Source: Yarrowia lipolytica (Eukaryota > Ascomycota > Dipodascomycetes > Dipodascales). From it: 64,000 bases of DNA. Of this stretch, positions 19,982 through 29,586 are shown one piece after another. The stretch is taken from positions 682,001 to 746,000 of the forward strand of contig NC_090770.1 of assembly GCF_001761485.1 (NCBI RefSeq). Direction: 5' to 3'. The stretch's first letter is position 1, and the number at the start of each line of letters is the position of its first letter. The notes under the pieces are model-generated. The model saw only the letters and a program-made list of their open reading frames with translations. It did not search any database and had not been told where the DNA came from. Made by a program: the position numbers and the translations under genes.

Positions 19982-21187
19982 ATTTTCTGTTATTATTTCC
20001 TTTTCATTTCTCTGTGGGCGTTTTTCGGTTGCGTTTACCCCCCCCTCAATTCTGCCCGTTTTCCGGCCCCCCAAATTTACCCCACATTGCTCTTTCCTAT
20101 CTAAGCATGTGTATGCGGACGCTATCATGGGATTGATATGCACATGTACAGGTCGGCAAGGAGCGCGCCGATGCGGTGGAGTGGTGGTCCGGATGGCCGA
20201 GGTTTCCAGCGACTAAAGCGTCTTGTTTGAGGTTGAGAAATGACGGAGATTGAGAACTTTTGGCGGCTGTTGTTGACGTTACGATTGATAGTTGGGGAAG
20301 TTAACAAATAAAGAAGTTTATTTGGGAAATTGTTGGGGTGGCTGACAAGTCGTATCAGCCGTGCGAACCGATACGAAGTTGGCCATGAAGTGGTGCAGGT
20401 ACAGTCCGATAGAACATGTGGGATAGGCGATTATTGCGGTCGAAAGGGTCTCGCGAGAAACAACTAGTGGTCGTACCCGGTATCCAATCCAGTCTTCTCC
20501 GCTTTAATGGTAGATCTGTACTGGTGGGGACTTGGTATCGTAAGATCGTTGTACTTGTCGACAATAGATGGATAAGAGATGGATGAGAGATGATACTTGT
20601 AACACCCAGTGGCCAGTAGCCACAACCCTTGAAAGGCCGTCCCTATTAGACCAATTAATTACTCTGCAAATCTCTACGATATCCACTGGTCATATATTGC
20701 AGCATAATCCTGCCAGATATAACGGCCACTCGTCTCGGTCAGCTTACACTCGCGGGAAGAGATACCATACGACGGCCCCGATCCAAATGGCAGTCAGGGA
20801 CTCCAGCGCAATAACAAATACGATGATCAGAGGTGCCCAAACTTGGCTCCAAGTTCTTCCAGATCTTTAATACGTCAGTGGTTTCATGTAGATACGGCCG
20901 TCATTCCACCACTGAGAGGTAGAGTTCTGAAGTATCAGGTTGGCTCTGGCCAGTGGAACAAGAAACCCACCTTCAACTCTAGGAAGGTGGAAACTCCAGA
21001 AATACTTCCTACCAAGAAGTCTAGGTGCTCAGACCTCGTCACTGTTGTGCGAAGCTACCACAGCAACTATCATGAGCCAGACGACCCTCTTCTGACCCGA
21101 AAAACGGCTTCTCATATTCTGAAGACCCTAGAAAACAGTGACGGTGATATCGAAAGGGCTGAGGGCATTATTGGGCTGAAAGATGAT

Positions 21188-21232
21188 GACTTTGTGACGA
21201 CAGACTTTGTGATGACAGACTTTGTGATGACA
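21188..21232. repeat. Three 15-bp tandem units
   Basis: The unit gactttgtgatgaca occurs three times (first copy with one change, gacgaca). The unit length keeps any reading frame. It lies in an open frame that lacks a good ATG. Confidence 0.7.
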
Positions 21233-21867
21233 GACTGCTGTGACGACTGTGTGGTACAATGTCATCAGTGGGGCTAGAAGGAGGATCCAGATCCCGGTGA
21301 CCAATCATTAAAAGTCTAGGGTATGGACGGTACTGACAGACAACAGTCGATTAATGAGCCAAAATCGCCCAAGAACTCATCTCCGTGTTCCACGAGATTC
21401 TGGTCCATGCGACGCAACTATCATCAACTTGGACCCAAACGAGGTGCTGGATCAACTTGGTAGGTCAAGGTGTCGGTTGTGGCTGTCGCAGGAGCGTCTT
21501 TTTGAATCAGAAGTAATTAATGTGTATCTTAGTGTCTTCGGCTGGAACCAGCGGGAAGTCCGAGGGAAAGAGTGTATAACAGAGATTAAATCTTAGGCAC
21601 TTTTGTATTAGATATTTCTTGACTATGTGAAATCGCTTTGCACTCATCTACACTTGGTTCTGTTGACGTTACAATGGCAAAAAACCTATAAACGTGAACA
21701 ATGAAAATCATTTCAGAGCACCAAAAACTATGCCGATGCCTTCAAGACACCGAAACAGAGGCTACAAACCAGATTCAAAGCCAAATCAAACACTACAACC
21801 ATTTTTTCGCCAGAGATATCGCGTTGTCCAACACTCAAATAGACAAAATACAGTCTATCGTCAATCT

Positions 21868-21950
21868 GCCTGGCTAGCTCAATCGGTAGAGCGTGAGACT
21901 CTTATTCCAAGGTCATCTCAAGGCTGTGGGTTCAAGCCCCACGTCGGGCT
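21868..21950 (+). tRNA. tRNA-Lys(CTT), copy B, 10-nt intron
   Basis: The exons are identical to the copies at 11843 and 60552. The intron TTCCAAGGTC lies at 21905-21914, is one base longer than the others and contains AAG, complementary to the anticodon. It is followed by the T-rich, 9-bp repeated ctttttggc segment, which supplies several Pol III stop signals. Confidence 0.95.
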
Positions 21951-22405
21951 TTCTTTTTGGCCTTTTTGGCCTTTTTGGTCTGCTTTTGTCTCCAAACACG
22001 TAATCTATGTGTGCCATTTTGCTTCTCAAATTTTTCTTCTTATCTATGCATAAGCATGGATTAGACTGGGTCTGCATACTCTACAAAGTGGAGACAGCGG
22101 AGGGTATTTCAGGTCCCGAAAGTCGTTAATGTCGACTCATTCCATCATTTTGTTTGATCATTTGTGTTAATTCGAGTTTTCAGACCTCCTAATGGTCACA
22201 AAAAGACGTTTTTCGCATTTTCCGCATTTTCCGCATTTTTCTCGAAATTTATAATCTTTTATATTTAAAGTTTTTGTTAGTTTTTTTTTCATTTTTTTTT
22301 TTTTTTTAAAATAGCGTTCGATAAGCCAACGGCTTTGGAGAGGGAACATTATCGGCGAAAATTTTAGCATTGTAGGCCGAAAAAAAAAGACAAGGGGGAA
22401 AAAAA
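21951..22405. other. T-rich intergenic stretch
   Basis: It holds ctttttggc repeats right after the tRNA-Lys gene (21953-21980), a gcattttcc repeat near 22215, long T-runs near 22280-22310 and A-runs near 22380. No gene is visible. Confidence 0.45.
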
Positions 22406-22493
22406 GGACGGACAGCTCGAACCCCAGCCTTTGAGGGGACGTCGTTCAGAAAGAACCGAAATCCAAATGCGCTACCATTACGCCCACGTCCAA
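22406..22493 (-). pseudogene. Decayed tRNA-Arg(TCG) copy
   Basis: This region aligns over its whole length with the intact tRNA-Arg(TCG) at 6753-6841, intron and anticodon included. The acceptor core GGACG/CGTCC is still there. It differs by several single-base insertions or deletions: an extra G in the D stem (GGGCG), an extra T before the anticodon stem, two indels near the intron's end and a disrupted T stem. It should not fold into a working tRNA. A few matching bases outside the gene (ttgttgg beyond the 5' end) suggest the two arose by duplication. Confidence 0.8.
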
Positions 22494-23136
22494 ATTGTTG
22501 GATTATTCTCGGCTTTCAAGTTTTAAACCGGGCCAAAAAATAAAATCTCACCCCGATATTTTGCTCCAAATGCATCAAGAGAGACTAAAATGTGAGAAGA
22601 TGACAATTACTTAAATGCAAGTGTTCTTGAGTCGGAAAAAATCAGGTTCTTTACTACGCTTGAGATGGAAATATCAGATTTTTTTCCATGCATTGAATGT
22701 GTGATTTGAGATTTTTTTTTCTGCCATATACATTTATTAATTATTAACTTTGCTGTGAATTTAATGGTGTATTTTGTTGGGACTTGATGTGTTTAGTTAG
22801 TGAATACTACATAATCTAAGTGGGAGTTTAAATACATAACAGCTACTTGACCCCAATTGTTAAGTACCACCACCCACATACACCCAGGAAACGGAAGTAA
22901 TACCAAAGAATATTCAGTAGGTTAAATCTCCATGAATGTCCATTCCAAACATTTACTTTAGCGCTTTTCATTGACACAATTATGAACTTTATCTCAATGA
23001 CGGGCTTGTGCAGTCAGTTCCCCTCACCTACTCGACGACATTGTACAATCTCTTCTTTTTCTACATCTATATCCCCTTAAGATACCATCCATCAACGGAA
23101 ACTGTGGAGACATTGGTTTTTATACCCACTATACCC
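22494..23136. other. Intergenic, AT-rich
   Basis: No gene seen. A possible TATA element tttaaatacata lies near 22826-22837. The copia-type frame is open from 23008, but its first ATG is at 23137. Confidence 0.4.
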
Positions 23137-25095
23137 ATGAGACCGACGATTGTGAGACCAGATGTGGCTGCTATCGGTCGGTATTTTGACCAGCAGTTGG
23201 ACCTTCTGAAGGAGAAGGACAAGACGAGTTATGAGGAGGGAAAACAACTGAAACGACTGATGATTGGAGGTTACCTCAATCTGATCTACATGCAATGTGA
23301 CATGTCCTATTCCGAGTGGGCTGGATACATGATGGTCGCTGTGGCTAAATGTGGAGGACTGGTGCTGAAGATGAATCTCATGCGACACACTTTCGATCTC
23401 ATATACTCCCTTTACTGTGGGTTCGCTGGGGATACTTTAGGGGGAGATGAACGCCTCAAAAAGTACAAATCCAAGTATGGAAGCAGCAAAACCACCTATA
23501 AAGACGCCAACGATATTGCTACGGACTTCAGCAACTCGTGGGGGGAACTCAACGACATTTATCTTGGCTGGAAATGCGAAATGGATACGCGTGACATAGT
23601 CGCCATGATTGAGGCTATCAATCTTCCAGAATGTGGTTTCGATGATCCCCCAGAACTCGAGAGACCAGAATTGGATCCCGCGACTCTTGCTACTGAGAAT
23701 TACATCATTTCATACCTGTGGAAGGCTGCCCTTACAACCTATGCCAGACTCAAGTATTACGGTCTGGATCTATGGGACTACGATGTGGTCTTCCAGAACC
23801 AATCGCCTCCGTTCCCCGCCTGCGTTTTCTTCGACCTGCTAAACAGGTATGAACAATACTGCGGTTGGATGCCTGTGGGGAATGTCGGTTTGTTTGATAC
23901 CGCTTGTGTGACTGAAGATTTAGTGAAAGAGAGTTCAATGGGCCTTCACTGTCATATCAGCGGGTGTGGAATCCCCCGAGCCCGGTCTTGCACCTGGAGC
24001 AGAGAGTTTATGGAGGGAAGAATGGATCATCACCGAGGGGTGGCAGAACCTCGGCTCAAAGAGGGCAAGCTGTATGTTAGCGACATGGCGGACTTTGACC
24101 CTGTCAATGAGTTCACTGAGATGAATGAAATCAAATCATTGGGTACAAAATACAACCCTGAGATAGCGGAGTACATTGCCAACAGTTTTTATGACTACCG
24201 AGTTATGAATCCCCATCTCTTCTCGAGCAATGCCGACAGGTACATCGGAATGACTCTTTTCAATGCCGACGACGAGGACGAGGATCTTATACGTGATTTG
24301 GAGGAGACTCGCTTGTATGGAGCCCAAGATTTTCTGAAACTCATCAAGAGCGACTTCAACGGAATCAAGACATGCATAGTCAAGAGAAAATTCGAGAAAC
24401 CGGCTGAGATACCCTTTCTTGGAGACATTAAAAGGCTTCAGCAGATCAAGGAGTTTGGTTTCTTCAAGGAAATTCTTACATCAGGCCCAGAAAATGTCAG
24501 AGGAGGACTGTTCGTACAGGCATGCATTGACTATGCCAACAACTTTGATCCGCTTGTCCCCGACCCCAATAAAGATGCCTGGGTGGAATGGACCGTGATT
24601 GATATGAGTGGAAATGAGGGAATGCTAATCAACGACAAGAAACTTTTCATTCCTGGCACTTTGGTGGAAAATTCAGTCCATGACGCACACATTGAACAAC
24701 TTTACAAAGTGAGGGCTGAGGGAAGCGTTTGCTACGGATACAACAGCAACGGTCAAGCCCTCGTTGCTCCCGCCTTATATTGCGAAGGTTGTCCTTACAA
24801 TGCCCTGTCTGCCACATCCTACAACCTCATTAGGGAAGCTGTCAAGAAAGACCCTGTGACCAGCATTGTGCGTCTACCGCTTCTGACCTTATCAGAACAC
24901 ACATTGGCCATGGTTTGGAGAGGTCGTGAGCTTCCGAATCTGGACATTTCATATTGGCATAAGGCTCTGGGTCATGTGAGTCTTAGGGCTCTCAAGAGAT
25001 ACATGCGGATCATCCAGGGTATGCCTCCGTATTTTTGGCCGTACACTATCTACTGTGATGAGTGTTTCAAGTGTGAGAAGGGTGAGTCGTCGTAG
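23137..25095 (+). mobile_element. Ty1/copia-type LTR-retrotransposon relic with a long open frame
   Basis: The frame encodes 652 residues from the first ATG. The last part is copia-like: a segment ending LDISYWHKALGHVSLRALKR plus CDECFKCEKG carries the H-x4-H ... C-x2-C pattern of the zinc-binding region in front of copia integrases. The roughly 120 residues before it recall the poorly conserved protease and linker region of such elements. The N-terminal 400 or so residues are probably Gag-like but I do not recognise them. I see no integrase core, reverse transcriptase or RNase H downstream and no end repeats, so the element is incomplete and should be read as a fossil. The open frame suggests it is either fairly young or kept by the host. 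A host gene with a captured domain is the alternative. Confidence 0.6.
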
Positions 25096-26804
25096 CATTG
25101 ATGGTTACCAACCAGAGTGTTCGTTTGGTAGTCCCAAATATGACGAGATCATCCAAAAGCATTGTGTGAATTGTACTGTACGTAGTTTCAGAGAGCAAGT
25201 ACTTAATGTACATTCTGTACTAGATATAGAACCAAAAATGACCAGAACAGTGATCGATAGCCAAAGGAAACGACCGTGGAAGTCATCACCTTCAGTTGTT
25301 GCAACTAAGTCAATAAACACCCCCTTTTACTCGTGTTCCCAAATCTCTGTCCAAAAGACACCAGGGACTACAAGTGGTAGAGATGCCTGGTAGAAAGAGT
25401 TGGTGATTTGGTTCCTGTGAGCCTGTATCGTTGATTGGTTTTCTCGGTTTCGATTGAAAACGCAGCAGGGGATAATCAGTCACCATCAATTGACAGAACG
25501 GCGTTTGGAGATCTTCATCACCATTACACTCGCGGTAAACGTACCACAGACCAGAACAGCAGATGCAATGTAAACAATGTTGATGGAGCTGGTCAAAAAG
25601 GTTTTAGTAGGCTTCTTACGATCCTATATATATATACATAGCGTCCTATTTCACTAAGTCCTCTCTTGTACCAACGTGTTGTTAACACAGAGAAAGAGGA
25701 TTTTTCAAATATCCAAGACTAAAGGTCCAATAAAAACCAATGGGCCTCATTGTACTGTTTTTCTCTCATCATGTAGAGTGTCAGAAGAAAGAGATAGGGC
25801 GGAGGAGAAGTCTGATATTCCTACACAATTCCGTGGCAAATGCATGGCCTTGCAATGTCTGGAATATACTGCCATGTTACTTATCTGAGATAGAACAGCT
25901 TTCAATGAGAGCAGAGAACGTCATGTAGATGTAGATGTTCTCAAAGTATAGATGATACGAGGAATTGGACCTGGGAGTCCTTTTATGCGTCCAATTAGCT
26001 GACTAATCTATTGTGTTTTCTTCGAGTCACTCAAGAAACGAAATTATCACACAGAAGCCGTCCATCTTTCTTCGCTCTTTGATTTACTGAGCTCCGAATG
26101 GACTCCACTTCTGATATTAGGTTCAACGTGCATGGATAATGCACTCTTTGCAGTATCTAGATTAATATCTGTAAGACATTAAAACAAAGAGGTTTGTGCC
26201 TAACAGACGATGAAGACCTGAAAACTACCCACAAACACCACCCGAGAACGACGCAACACTTCCACCCACAATAAACTTCCGAGAGGCCAAACTATGCCAG
26301 CAAACCATCGTTACAAATATCAACAGTTGACCAGCCAACCACTTGTTCCAGACCAAGACATGAGGGGAAACTTGAAGTAGCACTTGAAGTGTTGCATCGA
26401 AGGAATTGAAAATCTTAAGAAAGCTATCGAGATCTCTGGCCGAGGAGGTCTATTCGGTCCAGACGAGCACCGACGAGTACGACGTCTCACGGGCAGTATC
26501 CAACATTCTCATGTTACTATCTGCCATATCTGAGCTGACAGATGATTCTAGAAAGTCTTGTAACTCCATGGTTGACTCGAACTACTCTCCAGACTTGAAC
26601 TACACTTCAGATTCAAATTACTATTCAGATTCAAACCTACTCTTCAGCCAAAACTACTCTTCAGACTCAAAACTACTCTTCAGACTCAAACTACTCTTCC
26701 GACTCAAACTACTCTTCCGACTCTAGTTAGCTAATGAATCAATCATGGGATCTAAAACTCCAGCCTACAGTTCAAAAAGTCTGCCTTTTACACATCAAAT
26801 ATAC
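25096..26804. other. Gene-poor stretch of 1.7 kb
   Basis: No supported gene. It contains the recurrent motif gcaagtacttaatgtac near 25195 and the NYSSDS-type minisatellite at 26579-26725. The frame over that repeat begins with TTG. Confidence 0.45.
26579..26725. repeat. Minisatellite with 18-bp units (tactcttcagactcaaac)
   Basis: About eight imperfect 18-bp units, the last four nearly identical. Read in one frame they give Asn-Tyr-Ser-Ser-Asp-Ser. One unit has an extra A, which switches the frame in the last third. It lies just downstream of the permease gene's 3' end, about 80 bp away. Confidence 0.7.
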
Positions 26805-28388
26805 TCAATAACTACCATCTACCTTCTTCTTGTCGTCCTCCTCAATGTAGTTGACCACCTGTCCCTCCATCACAACCGGCTCCAGGGTCGTCTTGGGACC
26901 CTCGTACCACCTATGGGCAAACAGAAAGTAGTAGAGCATACAACCACCCCAGACGGTGAAGAGAATGATACAGGTGTAGTTCATGGTTTCCTTTGTGGGA
27001 TGTGATGAGGTTTGTGGGAACTCGATCAGCACAATCACAAACACTAGATAGAAGGTTGCAAACGCTCCAATTGCGGTTGAGAGGAACTTTCCAAGGTAGA
27101 AGGGACCGGGAACAAACGACTCTCTGCCGTAAAACAGCTTGAGAGCAATGGGAATGAGCCACGCCAAAGAGTTGGCGCCTGCAGCCAGTGAGAAGAGAGC
27201 TGCGGCCGCTGCAGCATCAATCATACATAAGCATCCGATACACAGGGCCAGAAGAGCGTTTCCCCAGACACATCTGATGGGGTTTGAGAATTTTTCGTTG
27301 ATCACCTTGAAGAAGTTTGAAAAGGGCAGAGCGCCGTCTCTAGAAAAAGCCCACGACTGTCTGGAGGCAGCAATCACGTTGGATAGGCCCATGGTCCACT
27401 GCAGAATAAACAGAACAGTCATCATTCCAATAGTCCAGTTCTTTCCAAGAGTGTCGTATACCAACTGGGCAAAGGGCTGTTGATAGACGGTTCCTAGTAT
27501 AGGTTGCACGTCGTGGGGCAATACGGCAACAATAACAATGATCACCACAAATCCCAAAATCCAGCACATGCCCACCGAGGCAATGATTCCGAAGGGAACT
27601 GCTCTGGACGCGTTGGAAGCCTCTTCGGACATGTGGACACATGAATCGAAGGCTCCAATGGTCCAGATGGGGGCCAGCCAGGCCAGAAAGAAGACCCAGG
27701 CGCTGGGCCAGCCCTCCGTCATGTTTTCAATCTGGCCAAACATGTATGCTCCCGAGTTGAGATGATGTCTTCCTCCAATGGGTAGTGCGATGATCATGAC
27801 AACAATAATGGTAATGTTGGCGTAGATGCATCCAGTTTGAAGCTTGGCCATGTGTTTGGTTCCCAGAGAACCCACACACGCGTGTGACACTACACAGGCT
27901 GCAAAGATGCCGTAGACCACGTAAGGAGACGGGTTCCACTTGCCGTCAGTGCACACAATGATCATACTGGTGAAGATCTGGGCAAAGCCGTAGTCAATAG
28001 ACATGATACCCCCCGTCAGGCCCAGCGTATTTGTGTATCCTACCAGAAAAGAAAGAGGTTTCTTCGCTTTTTCTGGTGCAAAGTGGTATGTCCACCAGTA
28101 CAGGCCTCCAGAAGTAGGCAAAGAGGAGCCCAGTTCCGCCATGGCAAGAGCCACTGTGAAGATGCATCCCGAGGCCACAAACCAACCCCATACCATTCCA
28201 TAGGGACCGGCTGGGAGCGAGAAGGACAGGGTTGTGGCAATGGACGGTAGAAGACCCATGATTGAAAACGCGATTCCAAACACTTGGAGCATGGAGAAGT
28301 TTCGCTTCAGTTCGGGCTTGTACCCGATTGTGGCAAGGAGATCAGCGTCATCGCATTCGCGAGGAGAGATTTGTTTTTCGAGTTCCAT
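26805..28388 (-). CDS. Amino-acid/GABA-type permease, APC superfamily (Uga4-like)
   Basis: A 527-residue plasma-membrane or vacuolar carrier with about 12 helices. Early blocks are typical of the fungal amino-acid/choline transporter family that includes GABA permease Uga4: GYKPELKRNFSMLQVFGIAF, then SIMGLLPSIATTL and ELGSSLPTSGGLYWW. Conserved later parts include HMSEEASNASRAVPFGI in the cytosolic loop before helix 7 and ASRQSWAFSRDGALPFS before helix 9. The C-terminus is short and charged (EEDDKKKVD). The start is the first ATG (28388); the longer frame begins only with GTG. The substrate (GABA, choline or other amines) cannot be told from sequence alone. Confidence 0.9.
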   Translation of the reverse strand: MELEKQISPRECDDADLLATIGYKPELKRNFSMLQVFGIAFSIMGLLPSIATTLSFSLPAGPYGMVWGWFVASGCIFTVALAMAELGSSLPTSGGLYWWTYHFAPEKAKKPLSFLVGYTNTLGLTGGIMSIDYGFAQIFTSMIIVCTDGKWNPSPYVVYGIFAACVVSHACVGSLGTKHMAKLQTGCIYANITIIVVMIIALPIGGRHHLNSGAYMFGQIENMTEGWPSAWVFFLAWLAPIWTIGAFDSCVHMSEEASNASRAVPFGIIASVGMCWILGFVVIIVIVAVLPHDVQPILGTVYQQPFAQLVYDTLGKNWTIGMMTVLFILQWTMGLSNVIAASRQSWAFSRDGALPFSNFFKVINEKFSNPIRCVWGNALLALCIGCLCMIDAAAAAALFSLAAGANSLAWLIPIALKLFYGRESFVPGPFYLGKFLSTAIGAFATFYLVFVIVLIEFPQTSSHPTKETMNYTCIILFTVWGGCMLYYFLFAHRWYEGPKTTLEPVVMEGQVVNYIEEDDKKKVDGSY

Positions 28389-29586
28389 CGTTGAATGGCT
28401 GGGTGCAGTTCTTGCGGTGGGCACTTGAGGTCATGCTGGAGGATGGGTTCTTAAAAGGAGTGCGAGGGTGAGCTCTGGAGACAATCGCGGGGCTATGATA
28501 ATGACTCGGAAAGCTATTCTGGGGTTAGACTACGACTATCTGCGTTTCTGCGGTCTCACTGTAGATCTCGGTGTTCTCGGGCAGATTGTCTGTAAGACTA
28601 GGAGAGCGTGAGGAGGGTTTAGATATTGTTATTCTGCGTGCTACAGCAACTAAAAAAGTACCAATCTGGTCGCCCGAATCTGACGAGTACGATGATATTG
28701 TTTTTGTCTCGATTTGGGCACTGAATCACCAACCAGCCTCGTCTCGTCTCAGCCACCTCCGTGTCTTATCAACAACCTAATTAGGAAGGCGTAGTCCACG
28801 AAACCTTATTTTGCACACCAGATAAGCGCGCTTAATCGTACTAAACCGGAAACCCGAGCCGTGATGCATTGATTATGCAGGTGATATGTGCATCACCAAG
28901 ATAGGAAAGTCGATGAAGGAGCGAAAGAGTGAAACAGGACCATTACTGTGGGAAAGACCAATAACTGCTTAACCATTTGGAAGGACATTATCGAACACGG
29001 TTGGATTTTGGATATGGACACAACCAACATGCCCGAACCGAGGATATACACGCGATTTTGGTATCACATGTTGAACTTGGGGACACATGATTCCAGTCCA
29101 AAGGTCTGTCTAAAGATAAATCACAAGATGACGCACCGGAAATGGTACAAGAAGTTGTACAACTTGTACTTTACTCTTTTCAAAACGCGTCTATTGGTCT
29201 CTGTATGAAGCAGATGGGGCTGATGAACTCAGAGATAGGAGTCTTATCAAGTGGTTATGAGTGCAAGTACAAGATACGAAAGTTATATATCAGAGTTATT
29301 ACTGCTTGTGATAATCTGGATGGGTCTCTTTGTACTTGTAGCATGAAGATCATTGTATTGTAATCATCACCAAGCTGAGACATGTCTTATTCTGCACAGC
29401 ATAAGTCCAGAGGACTCCACAAACCACAAGGCCTGTCAACAGTATACAAGTATGGTATGAGTTATCATAAATTGTTGATATAATTATTAGTTATCTAATC
29501 ACGCACTCAATTACTGTTGGTATATTACAATGCTATACAAAGCCAGCTCCGTTTGACTCGACTCGATGTTGCTGAGCAACGGCACC
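28389..29586. other. Intergenic, 1.2 kb
   Basis: Upstream flank of the permease gene and downstream flank of the Opy2-like gene. It contains GTAC-rich motifs near 29147-29170 and 29330. No gene is supported. Confidence 0.45.

Larger units (their letters stand above)
19410..21867. other. Promoter of the MFS gene and gene-poor stretch
   Basis: About 2.5 kb. Near the MFS start are ATATAAG (19462-19468, minus) and a TCACGTGA E-box (19684-19691). Farther out is the 39-bp palindrome at 19943-19981 with a second TCACGTGA. The frame at 20843-21277 opens only with TTG and ends in a 15-bp repeat; I do not call it a gene. Confidence 0.45.

Noticed and set aside
20843-21277. 144-residue frame ending in a 15-bp repeat
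   Set aside because: It opens with TTG and has no early ATG, and the content matches no family.
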